DNA of 64,000 bases, taken from Scilla litardierei. Its lineage: Eukaryota; Streptophyta; Magnoliopsida; Asparagales; Asparagaceae. The position numbers and the translations under genes were made by a program. Shown piece by piece: positions 47,095 to 57,698 of this stretch (positions are counted from its first letter, which is position 1; each line of letters opens with the position of its first letter). The notes below the pieces were generated by a model. The model did no database searches. It worked only from the letters and a program-made list of their open reading frames with translations, and was not told the DNA's origin. The stretch covers positions 29,483,858 to 29,547,857 of the forward strand of contig CM061132.1 in NCBI GenBank assembly GCA_030789695.1, written 5' to 3'.

Positions 47095-47860
47095 ATTCCT
47101 TCCTAGTGAAAAGACAACAGTCAGGTATTGTTGGCTGAAAAGACAACAGTCAGGTATTGTTGGCTCTATAGTGTCAAAATAAATCTTGATAGGCGTCTAA
47201 CATGCCTTGAAGCTCGTTTTGTGGTAAATGAATACTCTTGGATATACGGTGTGGAGTATCAAAATGGCTTTTATCCTATAGCAAAAATGACCTTAGTCTG
47301 TTTCCTCATCTCACTTGCAACTATAAATCATTAGCTTCTATATCAGCTTATTCATGGAGTTCTTGATGAGAATTTATATGGATAAACTACTGGAATCTGT
47401 TGCTTAGAGGTAGTTTGGTAAGATTGTTGTTTGAAATAGTCATAAAATGGTTTGAAGTAATCTCCTAACATTTGGTTTGGAAGCTTTGCCTCAGTTGTTC
47501 AGAAGTCACGGGGCAACTATGTTTCAAAGAGAGGTAAAGAGGGAATTTTTCTCAGCGGATGTGTGTTGGATATGCTTTCGGAAGCCTATATATTTGGGCG
47601 TTGAGTTGCAGATACATTGACGGATTCAGATTTTAAGTCGTTACTAAATCAAGAGAACTCTTAGAAGATCAAAGGAGATACAGAAAAGTTTGTTGGAAAA
47701 CTAAATTACCTTGCGAGGGCTCAAATGGATCTATTGAGTGTAGTCAGTCAGTTTATATTTGCTCCATGGAAAAGTCATAATGATGCCACGATCATTGTGT
47801 TGGAAATGTTTCATGAGCAAATTAGACTCACTAGCTTTTAGTAATGATATGCATGTAAAC
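47095..47860 (+). pseudogene. Copia reverse transcriptase / RNase H remnants
   Basis: EKTTVRYCWLYSVKINLDRR, CLEARFVVNEYSWIYGVEYQ and NGFYPIAKMTLVCFLISLA (47130-47330) match the conserved copia RT start in order. KFVGKLNYLARAQMDLLSVV (near 47690-47750) matches the region after RT. A 31-bp direct repeat at about 47110-47163 (AAGACAACAGTCAGGTATTG twice) lies at its left edge. It continues the old copia element after the insertion at 42882-47094. Confidence 0.75.
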
Positions 47861-48294
47861 TTGATGTGCATCTTGCTACAGTTTGTTTCTCCCTTTGGTA
47901 AATCTATGGGTTACTAAGTATTATGTTTTAGAAACTGTGTATTGTGTTATGATGTCATACAATGATCAAGAAATAGAGAGAACCGCTCTGGTTTTAGTTA
48001 TGTGGTTATGCATGTATATACAATATTATGTTAAAGCAAAAGAAATAATAATGCTTTTTCTATGCATCAGACGTTTTCAAAAGTCAAATTAGTTTCCAAT
48101 CTCTATCTGTTTTTTACTGTCACACCCTTGATTATCAAAGCGGTTTAAATATGATAGTATTCTGTTAGGCATATGTAAGCCAATATCTTAAATATCATGC
48201 TGACATTATATAGAAACATGCAAAAATTTAGCCAGGGGAAGAAACCATCAGTGCCATCTTTAAGTGCCCGAAATCGTTATGAAGTAATTATATG
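47861..48294. other. Intron DNA between copia remnant and hAT, nothing identified
   Basis: No terminal repeats or coding motifs were recognised. Confidence 0.5.
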
Positions 48295-48444
48295 GTTAAG
48301 AGCATGGATTGATGTATCGCCCAATACCTCTTGGTATCGGTCGTATCGGACCGGTACCGTTCAGTACCGGTCCGATATTGCTGTACAGAATAGGTATCGG
48401 GTTTTGGTCAGTAAATGTGAAAGAAAGCAAGCAAGATAAAGAAG

Positions 48445-48508
48445 AACCCTAACCCTAGCCCTTAACCCTAGCCACTAACCCTAGCCCCCTAACCCTAAAC
48501 CCTACAAC
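48445..48508. repeat. Degenerate telomere-like CCCTAA tract
   Basis: Eight or so imperfect CCCTAA/CCCTAG units (AACCCTAACCCTAGCCC...) lie near the left end of the hAT. They are too degenerate and too short for a telomere. Confidence 0.85.
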
Positions 48509-48510
48509 CC

Positions 48511-48556
48511 CGTGAATGAACAGTACCCATTCTACTGTTTGTGCTGTTCATTCACG
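48511..48556. repeat. Hairpin with a perfect 13-bp stem
   Basis: CGTGAATGAACAG (48511-48523) pairs with CTGTTCATTCACG (48544-48556) across a 20-bp loop. Further TTCATTCACGGGAAG copies follow at about 48572 and 48593. Confidence 0.92.
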
Positions 48557-48689
48557 TGGTGAGGTTAATGTTCATTCACGGGAAGACACTGAGCATTCAC
48601 GGGAAGAGATGAGAAAAAAATTATAAAAGGGGGAGGGGGAGATTTAGCAGCTTACCTAATAGAGGACAAACCCGACTTACATCGATCAG

Positions 48690-49060
48690 AAACCCTAATC
48701 CCCATTGAGCAGTTCCTTCGTTGCCTTCAGAGGGAGAAATAGACGCTGTGAATTGTCGACGAGGGCTACAGTGTCGTCGACGAGGCCGCTGGAGGCATCG
48801 AACAGGTGCTGCCGCTGGGAGAAGCCGCTGGGAGGAGAAGTCGAGAGCGTCGCTGGGAGGAGAAGTCGCCGTCGAGAGCTTCGCTGGGAGAAGTCACCGT
48901 TAGAGCCGTCGAGAGCTTCTTTGAGAGCCTGAGAGAAGAAGTCGCCGTCGAGATTCTAGGGCTTCGCTGCGAGGAGTCACCATCGAGTGCTTCGCTGCGA
49001 GGAGAATTTCGAAATCGATTTCGATATTCGATTTACACCGACGACGCATATTATAGGTAA
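48690..49060 (+). other. GC-rich leader of the hAT with short tandem repeats
   Basis: Repeated motifs such as GAGAGCTTCGCTGGGAG and GAGGAGAAGTCGCCGTCGAG give open frames in more than one phase. It ends at a donor-like TATTATAG|GTAAGTAAAT near 49057. It probably represents a 5' exon of the transposase transcript; coding use is uncertain. Confidence 0.45.
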
Positions 49061-49339
49061 GTAAATTAATTTTAAGCAAATTACCAAACTGCCCATTATA
49101 AATAGGCTTATCTACAAGTTCAACATTAAACAAAAACCTAATAAAACATGTCTAATGGCATATTTGTAAATAAATTGAACTTTAGGGGACATGTTGAAAC
49201 TGTTGGAAGTAATGCGGGTTGGATCAATTACTAAACTACCCTTTATGTTCATTATAATTACAAGTTTGACATTAATGGAAAACACACGTAATAGATATAA
49301 TTGCATACTTGTAAATAAATGGAAATACTGAAGACTAAT

Positions 49340-50330
49340 TAGTCAGTGCATGTTTTGATGTTTTAAAATACAAAATAAATATTTAGAAATACAAGAAAAT
49401 ACTTTAAAATACGTGATCAATACGGAAAATACTTAAATACAAAATAAATAGGGAAAAAAATACGGAAAACACATAATAAATTTGGAAAAATAATTTAAAA
49501 TACAAAATAAATACGGAAAATTACGGAACACACATAATAAATATAGAAAAATACTTAAGAATACGTAATAAATCTAAAAAAAAATACTATTTTGACTCCT
49601 GAAAAATACTATTTGTCTAACATCAATTTAATTACCATATAATATGTGGTTAAATGAAAAAATACTTAAAAATAAAAGAGAAGTTACATTAATTAATGAT
49701 CAATTAACTACAATAATTAATTATATATACTAGCCGATGTTTAACTGCATTAAAGGATGATCAATTAATGTTACATAATGTATAACTACATTTTTATTTC
49801 AATGCATTTCACTATAGAAAAAGAAAAGCTAATGTTAGAAATGTAGAAATAGAAATTTAAAAAAATGTTATAAATTTAATGTTTACAAATTACAGTTAGA
49901 AATTAAAAAATTGTCAGAAAAATACACAAAAAGTTATATATTTAGAGTTAAAATTTATCTATTATGTTACGTATGAACTTATCTATATAAAAAATTATCT
50001 ATTATGTTATTATTAAGTACAAATATCCAGGAAAAAGATGTTAGAAACTTAGAAATACTAAAAAATTATAAATACTTTGAAATACTATAGAAATACTGAA
50101 AAGAGTAGAAACTACTTAAAATACTTAAAATGCTTAAAATAGTTAAAATAGTAAAATTAAGTAATAAACTATCTATTACACTATAAGTTCTATCAAAATA
50201 CATTATCAATTACAGAAATAATATAGATAATAGTTTTGCAAAAAAAATTTAGAAATCATTATTTAACAAATTATACAAGTAGTTAAATACTTTCTACTTT
50301 CTAGTTTATACTAAAAACACTACTAAAATT
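49340..50330. repeat. AAATAC-rich low-complexity DNA in the hAT 5' half
   Basis: Many copies of AAATAC/AATACTTAAA and AAATACGG(A)AAA on the plus strand, irregularly spaced, in the intron-like part before the BED-finger frame. Similar motifs recur near the right end (54611-54925). Confidence 0.7.
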
Positions 50331-51028
50331 ATATAAGTATTTTAGATGTTCAACTAAAAATATTAATAAATATTATATACTAAATACTAAATTTTTTAGG
50401 AAGAACATGTTAGAATTGTATCAATTGACGATTGGATTTAGATTTGGCCTTTTTAAATTATTTTTTGTCCTTTACCCATCATTGTTTGAGGTCTGCATAC
50501 TCGAAGTAAGAAAAGCATTATTGTTATCATTATTGAAAGTTGTAAATGACTTAGTCACTTAAGTAATGATGGCTAGACCAATCGTTTGCAATCCATGCTA
50601 TTAATTCCTTGTATGGTGATTGTTTGATTGATTAATGAAAAGATTAAGAAAGCTCTTAGACGTACAACTGGTTTTCTTACCCTTTTACTAACATCCATGC
50701 GTAATTTTTTTTGAAAAACGATTTTTTGAAAAGTAGATCTCTTTTATTATGTGATAATTTAGAATAGATCTGTGATAACTATGTAATAATCATTGTTTGA
50801 TTAATGCTGCTATGATCTAAGTTTATTATGTGATAATTGTTTAGATTCCTAATACCTGATTAGGATAGCCATTAATAAATTAATATATCTAGTCAAATAC
50901 GTTTAAAAAGTAATAAAAAGGTCTAGTAATAAAAAATATAAATTGTAAAAAATGAGGTTAGAAATTATAAAAAATAGTTAGTCTTTTTAACTACAATTTT
51001 TTCCTTGTTATATGTTGCAGTAATTTAA

Positions 51029-54000
51029 ATGTCTCGAAGAACTCCAAAGAAGAAGACGGTGGATATTGGGTGGTCTCATTGTAAAATGATCGCAGATAAC
51101 CATAGACATATAAGGTGCAACTATTGCCGAAAAGAAATACAAGGAGGCGTGTCTCGCCTTAAGGAACATTTGGCGGGAATTACCAGGGATGTGCAGACAT
51201 GCCCCGAGGCACCGAAAGAAGTGCGTGAAGAGATGAGAGCACACATATTTCATAAGAAGAACGAAATGGTACATGCTAGATTTGAGAAGAAGAGGATCGA
51301 GGAGGAGATAAGGGCAAGGCCTACTGAGGAAATAGTAGATGACTCAGATGAGTATGAGGATGACACCGAGGAGGCGAGAGACTTTAGAAGAGCTCTTAGA
51401 AGTAGGCAAGAACTTGCCGAAGAAGAGATTAGAAGTGATGGCAGAAGGATGTGAGCAGGATCGTCTGGGTCTGGGGCCTCTAGGCTAGCCAGATCGGGTA
51501 GTCGTGCCGGCCGAACAGTCAGTATGTTCGCGTGTGGTTATGCTCGTGATGTTGAGCCAACCGGTAGACCAGCTGGTGCTCTCAGACCCGGTGCCGATCC
51601 TTTTCTCTGACGAAGAAGGGTAAATCCCAGTCAACCATAAAGAATACCTTCATGAAGAATGCCAATTCCTATGTCCGCCGAGCTATCTATGGCCAAATTT
51701 TTCTACTTCAACCACATCCCATACAATGTGATCAATAGCTCATAGTACATGCCCTTGGTAGATGCTATTGCGGAATCGGGACGTGGCATTGCTCCACCCA
51801 CTGCTCGGGACGTGACATTGCTCCACCCACTGCTCGGGAGTTATCACACACATACTTGGACATGAAGTATGAAGAGATAAAAAATTAAACTTTTCGTGTT
51901 TAGTGGGATGAATACGGTTGCACACTGATATGCGATGGCTAGACAACACAAAATAGAAGGAAGATTATTAACTTTTTGTGTATTCGACCCACAAGACGAT
52001 GTTCCTGGACTATGTGGATGTAACCGACCAATTCCAGAACGGTCCTTACATATTTGATCTTATGGACAAATATGTAGAACTAATTGGGAAGCATAGCGTA
52101 GTCCAAATAGTTACTAACAACAGGGCAAACTACAAGTCAGCTGGGCAGCTGCTGATACGAAAGAGACATCATCTGTATTGGACCCCGTGTGAGGCGCATT
52201 GTATCGACTTGATATTTTCTGACATGACAAAAGAAGTAGTCAAAAATATCGTCGCACAAGGTCAGATAGTAACATGATTCATATACAACAAAGGATGTGT
52301 GCTCAGCTTGATGATAAGAGAGACGGGTGGAAAAGAATTGATCAGGCTCACGATCACAAGATTTGCGACCCACTTCATTGCTTTGGACTCTCTGTACGCC
52401 CATCGAGATGACCTGGGGAGAATGATCACCTACAGGGACTGGTCCGAGAACTTTCCAAGGCTTGAACCAAAAGATAGGACCGTTGGAAATAACGTGTATG
52501 ATCTGATTCACGACGATGAATTCCGACGGGCTATCTCTAAGAGCAGCTCCAACCGTCCTGTAAAACGCCAAAAATGGCGTTTTCCCACTCCAACCGTCCT
52601 GCAAATCCGGTAAAATTTTGCCGGTTTGCTACAGTGGCCCTCCAAATTTGGAGGGGCACTGTAGCAACCTCCATTTTTTCATGTGAGGGGGAGTGCTAAA
52701 CGTACATGGTCTATAATGCACATACATTGCATTTTGGGGTTAGATAGGGTATTTTTAAGCGCTAGAAATTGTTTAGTGTGTATGTTTATTAATTATGGAG
52801 GGTTGGATTGGAGCTCCCTCCATTTCACACCCTCCATATAGAGAATATTCTCGGAATATTCCATCCCAACCCTCCATTTATGGAGGGTTGGGTTGGAGAT
52901 GCTCTAATGTCATCGCCGTATTTGAGCCCTGGTGAAGGTTCTCCGAATGGTCGACATCGATGATAAGGCCGAGATTAGGTATCTCTACGAGGCCATGTAC
53001 CGTGTAAAAGAGGAAATTCGGAAGAATGTTGGTAGGGGATACAGAAAATGGTAGGACATGATCGACAAGAGATGGGATAAACAGCTACATCAAGATATTC
53101 ATGCTGCAGGCTATTTTCTGAATCCTCGTTTTCAGCACTCCTCTAATGCAACAAACGACAATGAGGTGCTGGTTGGACTCAGATGCGTGATCGAGAGGCT
53201 GGAACCAGACATCTCAAAGCAAATTGTCATTGACAGAGAGGTAAATGAAATTCGGATATTTTTATTTTGATATATGATTCGATGTAGTTCACATTCTAAA
53301 ATTATGAATGATAATTGTAGCTGGAGGCAAATAAGATGAGAGTTGGTTATTTCGGCTCCGCTAAGGCAGAAATGACTATAACAAGGGTCACTCCAGGTAT
53401 CTATAAGTATATTAGATTTCTATATGTTCCCCCATAAAATGATCCATCTTTTCTGACCACTGGAAATTTTTGCAACTCAATGGTGGTTAAGTGTTGGGAT
53501 AGAGCAAGCTCCAACTCTTACACGCTTAGCTGTGCATGTTTTGAGCCAAATAGTTTCTTTTTCCAACTGTGAACGAAGCTGGACCACCTTCCTGCTTATT
53601 CACACTAAGACTAGGAACATGCTAACAATGGAACACCTTAAAAAGCTGGTCTATGTGCATTATAATATGAGTCTGAGACATAGACATACGAGAAGGAGCG
53701 AGAAGGATGATTACCAGCTGATCGATTTGGATCGGATTTTCCATGAGGATGATCCATTAGAGGAATGGACCAGGGTGACAGAAGACATGGTGCTCGATGA
53801 CAGAGATAATTCTTGGTTGGACGAGGTGCTTGTGGAAGCAGAACGTGCAAGAAGCAACCAGCCACGGCTAAGTCACGCTCCAGCGAATATCACGTATAAG
53901 CGAAAGAAGGCAGCTACTCTGGTTCGGCACGATAGCAATAATGCTTCGTCTCCCGATGACCAAGGTCCTATAGACGGAGGTTGTGGTACGTCGGCATCCA

Positions 54001-54335
54001 TTCGCCCTACTGAAAGACGTGTGGACCATGCTTATAATACACCACAGTTACATGGGTATAAAGATCATGATAGGCAGTACCAAAGTGAAGAACGGGGGAC
54101 GGTACCTACGGTAGACACTCTGAATATAATGAGTATCAACGGTCTTCTGATTATTATGGAGGTTAAGATATTCCTGCCATTCATGAATCATATTCCGGTG
54201 AATACTCAGGCTGTCATGGCGGTTATTGCGCACCGTACAGACACTGATGTCTATGCAGATCATGGTACTCAATACAGGTACGGTCCAAATGCGATGAGCA
54301 GTTCAGCAGTCAAGGCAGTCATGAAACGCCTTTAA
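51029..54335 (+). pseudogene. hAT transposase (BED finger, central domain, dimerisation domain), broken
   Basis: The first segment, 51029-51454 (MSRRTPKKKTVDIGWSHC...), has a BED zinc finger: CNYC, then LKEHL and a later C. It ends in TGA, after which remnants continue in other frames. 51978-52277 contains VTNNRANYKSAGQLL and HHLYWTPCEAHCIDLIF, the conserved Asp/Asn and WxPCxxHC region of plant hAT transposases, with the usual D of TDN replaced by N. 52299-52540 has ITRFATHFIALDSL. A MITE occupies 52541-52904. The protein resumes with VLRMVDIDDKAEIRYLYEAM, then DKRWDKQLHQDIHAAGYFLN (53058 on). The dimerisation domain is at 53532-53690 (SNCERSWTTFLLIHTKTRN). It cannot make a full protein. Confidence 0.9.
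52541..52904. mobile_element. Harbinger/Tourist-type MITE inside the hAT gene
   Basis: 364 bp with termini GAGCAGCTCCAACC and, inverted, GAGCATCTCCAACC (13 of 14). It is flanked by TAA on both sides (52538-52540 and 52905-52907), the 3-bp target preference of PIF/Harbinger elements. Transposase coding flanks it on both sides. Internal inverted segments (CCTCCAAATTTGGAGGG; TGGAGGGTTGGRTTGGAG) are present. Confidence 0.85.
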
Positions 54336-54610
54336 TCGAGCCGAGCCGGCCCTCCGCATATGATAACATGATGATATCATTTTTAGGGCCGGAACAGATG
54401 CAGTATTCCTATCCTCCATACTACCATGCACCACAGCCGGATGATGAGAACTACGAATGAGATTTTTGTATCTTTTTATTTATTTTCTTCATTTTTTATC
54501 TATTGATGTATTTTATTTTGTTTTTGTATTATGCAGTCAGATTTATGGTTCATCAATATTTATTGTTATTCTTTTATATCTATTAATTAGTTAATTGTTA
54601 TTACAAATGA

Positions 54611-54925
54611 GTAATGTGAAGTGTGAACAGAAAAATACATGAAAATACATGACAAATACAGAAAAATATATAGAAATACAAAAAATACAGGAAAATACAT
54701 AAAAATACAGGAAAATACATAACATACAGAAAATACAGAAAAATACATGAATATACATGAAAATACATGAAAAATACAGAAAAATACAGAAAAACCCAGG
54801 AAAATACATGAAAAATACAAAAATTACAGAAAAATACAGAAATACATGAAAATACATTGAAAAACATGGAAAAACAGAAAAATACAAAAATACAGAAACA
54901 TACAGAAATATAGAAAAATAATATA
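54611..54925. repeat. AAATACA/GAAAAATACA tandem-like repeat in the hAT 3' part
   Basis: About 30 irregular units of (A)AAATACA(T/G)GA over 300 bp. Minus-strand open frames rich in Phe, Tyr, Cys and Ile across it are repeat artefacts. Confidence 0.85.
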
Positions 54926-55396
54926 ATCATGGGTTAGCTGGATTACTATATTAGTTACATCTAAAAATTTTGTACGCATTTTTATGTATAAATTACAATG
55001 TAACTGTATGTAATACATTACTATGTGTATATAGTATATACATATTTAAAGTATCTCCGAAACCGATACGAATACCGAAACGAAACTACCAATATGATAT
55101 GAATGATACGGACGAAACCGAAACTTGCTTTCGAACCCACCGAAACGGACGATACCGATACCGAAACTTAAATTTTGGCCGGAGCCATACCGAGACCGAA
55201 ACCGAGACCGAGACCTAAAACCTTGGTTAAGAGGCTTTGCATATACCAAATTTAATCTATTTTTATGCCAATTATCCCAGGCGAAACAACAGAAATGACT
55301 GCTGAAACATGAGATAAAATGTCAGTTTCTCAGACACCACAAATTTTGTGACAACCCAAAAGTAAACATAATGCATCTATATATCATTAGACATTC

Positions 55397-55691
55397 TGTT
55401 GCGGCCGGTATTTGGGAAGAGGGGCATTTGGGTAAAATTACTTTTGGGGGGTGTTTGGCTATTTAAGGGGGTTGAGCCGGCCCTAATTCTTATGCGAAAA
55501 TTGAGAGAGTATTTTATTTTATCCCTTAGATTAATTGTATTAGGATTTCGGCTTTTCCCCTAGGTTAAGAATCGTCTTCTAGTTATTAGTTAGCGAGTAG
55601 ATTATTGTATTAGTGTTCCCTTTTAATTGTGAGATCTGAAATTCCAATAAAAATCCCATTTTTATCATCAAATCCCCAACGAATCGCATCA
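55397..55691 (+). repeat. 5' LTR of TR-GAG-2
   Basis: 295 bp, TGTTGCGGCCGG to AATCGCATCA, followed by the primer site TGGTATCAGAGCGGTTTGAT at 55695. An AATAAA poly(A)-type motif lies near its end. Confidence 0.95.
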
Positions 55692-55716
55692 AATTGGTAT
55701 CAGAGCGGTTTGATCC

Positions 55717-57639
55717 ATGGCAAACACGCGTGCAACGGAGCGGATTGAAATCTTGGAGGGGAAGGTTGAGAGGATTGAAGCCCAAATCAGCAAGGGTTTC
55801 ATCGATCTAAGGAAGGAAGACGCGGAGACGGCCGCGGAGATTCGGAAGGAGATAAAAGAAAATCAAGAGAAGACGGAGGCCAAGATGGCGGAGATAAAAG
55901 CAAATCAAGGGAAAACGGATGCAAAACTTTCGGAATTGACGGAGGCCATAGCGGCGTTGACCGCTCATCTTATCCCAAAAGCAGATCCGAGCAAAAAGGA
56001 GCCACCTTTGGCGAAGGACAAGGGTAAAAAGACAATTTTTTTGGAAGATGAACCGGATCTAGACGACGATGGAGGGTTTGACCAAGGAGACAACGCGTGG
56101 GGGATCCACCAAGCCCACGCGCCGCCGCGCCGCGACGAAACAAGCCCTTGTGGGGGAGTTCCGGCCACCCGGAACCCCCCAGGGTGGCCGCCGGCCCCCC
56201 AGATACATCTGGGGGGGGGGTCGGCGAACCCCCTGGGAGGCGGCGGCAGGCCGCCAGGGCCATGGGAGGGGCGGCCGACCCTGCCGCCCCCCCAGGCGGC
56301 CTCGGCAGACACTGCCGCCGCCGCCTGGGGCCCGCCGGCCCAGGCGGCGGCCTGGGGGGCCTCGGCCGACCCCAGAGGGGGGATCCGAGGCCCACCCGAC
56401 CCCTGGGGGGGCCCACCGGCCCCCAGGACGTCCGACAGTTGGATCCGCAGGGTCCTCGTCCCCCGGGGGCCCCACCCGAGGTTCGTGGAGCGCAATTTGG
56501 AGGTTTTCAGACTTTTGGGGGACCCGGCGGAGGACTGCAGCAGGGTGGAGGGCCCCACCAGACCACAGGAGGCCCGTCGACTCAGCCCCCACCTTTTGGG
56601 GGGAGTGACGGGAGATTGGAGAGCGTACCAGGATCCTCCAGGAGGGCACCAGGCGGAGTTTGGACACCATCAGGGAGGCTGGCAGGGGCACGGAGCAGAG
56701 GGGGGCTATCGTGAGCGGGCTGAGGCGTACGTTCCAGACAGGCGACAGGGATACCAGCACAGGGGAGGATTCCAGCCGCAGGAGAGAGGGAGATTCGCTG
56801 GCGAGAGGCGCCTGAGGAAGCTGGAGGTGCCTGTCTTTGAGGGAGGCGACCCAGACGACTGGCTGTACCGGGTGGAGAGGTACTTGGAGGTGTCCGCTGT
56901 CCCGGGGGAGGATTGGCTACGGGCGATAGGGGTCTGCCTGGAGGGAGAGGCTTTGGGCTGGTTCCGTTGGACCGATCAGCAGCGGCCTTTTCAGACCTGG
57001 GCTGAGTTTACGACGCTCTTGACGGAGCGATTTGGCGGAGGTCCGGCTGGCGGCGTGTTCGAGAGACTGTACTCGCTGAAGCAGGAGAGGAGCGTGGGTG
57101 ATTACATCAAGAAGTTCGAGTCGCTCTGCCACCGAGTTCGGGGAGTCTCTGAGGAGTCACTGGAGGGCTGTTTCATGAAGGGGCTGAAGCCTACGGTGAG
57201 GTCGGGGCTGAGGCAGTTTGAGCCCGTGGGTTTGCGCGTGATGATGACGCTGGCCAGGAAGGTGGAGGATCACCATGAGACGGAGCGGAGAGCCCGCGGA
57301 ACGTGGGGAGGCTCTACCTTTAGAGTGCCGGATCCGGGAGGAGGACAAAAGGGGGCCGCAGGAGGGGCAACATCCACTGACGGCACAGTGGTTACCAAGG
57401 AGAAGGGGATGGAACTACGACCTGGGGGGCATACACGAAGAATGACCGAGGCAGAGATTCGTGACAAACGGACCAAAGGCCTGTGTTTCAAATGCGACGA
57501 GAAGTTTACCCCAGGGCACCGGTGCGGAAATCGTACTCTTCAGATCCTGATAGTGAATGACGATGAAGAGGGAGAAGAAAGTGTGATAATGTTGGAGGCC
57601 GGCGTGGACGATGATCCGGAGCACCTGCACGTGGAGTAG
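55717..57639 (+). CDS. gag: Intact Gag of TR-GAG-2 (640 aa)
   Basis: The frame starts at the ATG directly after the primer site and runs 640 codons to TAG. Residues 1-95 are a charged helical region with heptad-like repeats (ERIEILEGKVERIEAQISKG), probably a coiled coil. About 125-360 is Pro/Gly/Ala low-complexity of very high GC content. About 365-515 is the Ty3-type retrotransposon gag core (FEGGDPDDWLYRVERYLEV, WAEFTTLLTERFGG, FMKGLKPTVRSGLRQF). A zinc knuckle C590-F-K-C593...H601-R-C603 follows, with C-x2-C-x7-H-x-C spacing, the form common in plant chromoviruses rather than the standard x4/x4. The C terminus is acidic and ends HLHVE. Expected role: particle assembly and RNA packaging in the cytoplasm. 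There is no protease or RT in the element. Confidence 0.9.
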   Translation: MANTRATERIEILEGKVERIEAQISKGFIDLRKEDAETAAEIRKEIKENQEKTEAKMAEIKANQGKTDAKLSELTEAIAALTAHLIPKADPSKKEPPLAKDKGKKTIFLEDEPDLDDDGGFDQGDNAWGIHQAHAPPRRDETSPCGGVPATRNPPGWPPAPQIHLGGGSANPLGGGGRPPGPWEGRPTLPPPQAASADTAAAAWGPPAQAAAWGASADPRGGIRGPPDPWGGPPAPRTSDSWIRRVLVPRGPHPRFVERNLEVFRLLGDPAEDCSRVEGPTRPQEARRLSPHLLGGVTGDWRAYQDPPGGHQAEFGHHQGGWQGHGAEGGYRERAEAYVPDRRQGYQHRGGFQPQERGRFAGERRLRKLEVPVFEGGDPDDWLYRVERYLEVSAVPGEDWLRAIGVCLEGEALGWFRWTDQQRPFQTWAEFTTLLTERFGGGPAGGVFERLYSLKQERSVGDYIKKFESLCHRVRGVSEESLEGCFMKGLKPTVRSGLRQFEPVGLRVMMTLARKVEDHHETERRARGTWGGSTFRVPDPGGGQKGAAGGATSTDGTVVTKEKGMELRPGGHTRRMTEAEIRDKRTKGLCFKCDEKFTPGHRCGNRTLQILIVNDDEEGEESVIMLEAGVDDDPEHLHVE

Positions 57640-57698
57640 CTGACCATACCCTTCACGCACCACCTTGAGGACAAGGTGGTTTTTTCGGGGCGGAGTAG
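57640..57698 (+). other. pol-tail relic and polypurine tract of TR-GAG-2
   Basis: The 59 bp between gag and the 3' LTR contain CACCTTGAGGACAAGGTGG (57661-57679), which in frame reads HLEDKV, the last residues of chromovirus pol, and is also a 7-bp-stem inverted repeat. TCGGGGCGGAGTAG then abuts the LTR as a purine-rich primer. Confidence 0.75.

Larger units (their letters stand above)
37960..47860 (+). mobile_element. Decayed Ty1/copia element, split by two later LTR insertions
   Basis: Degenerate copia coding segments occur in order on the plus strand: gag (about 37960-38500), protease/early integrase (38690-39281), rest of integrase (42022-42740), and reverse transcriptase/RNase H remnants (47095-47860). 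The gaps hold a minus-strand Ty3 gag-only element (39282-42021) and a copia gag-only element (42882-47094). LTRs of the old element were not found. Confidence 0.75.
48303..55225 (+). mobile_element. 6.9-kb hAT DNA transposon with broken transposase gene
   Basis: A perfect 8-bp target duplication GTTAAGAG (48295-48302 and 55226-55233) bounds 6923 bp. Termini are CATGGATTGATGTATCG and, inverted, CAAGGTTTTAGGTCTCGG. Subterminal arrays are rich in GGTATCGG/CCGATACCG and CCGAAAC. Inside, on the plus strand, are a telomere-like tract and hairpin, a GC-rich leader exon, long AAATAC-rich segments, and a hAT transposase pseudogene with BED finger, central domain and dimerisation domain. A Harbinger-type MITE interrupts the gene. 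It shares ends with the 0.8-kb element at 34814. Confidence 0.93.

Noticed and set aside
48445..48508. Possible interstitial telomere
   Set aside because: Units are degenerate, few, and positioned inside a hAT element with intact target duplications.
54587..54930. Minus-strand frames rich in Phe/Tyr/Cys that look like membrane proteins
   Set aside because: They translate the AAATACA repeat in three phases, as expected for low-complexity DNA.
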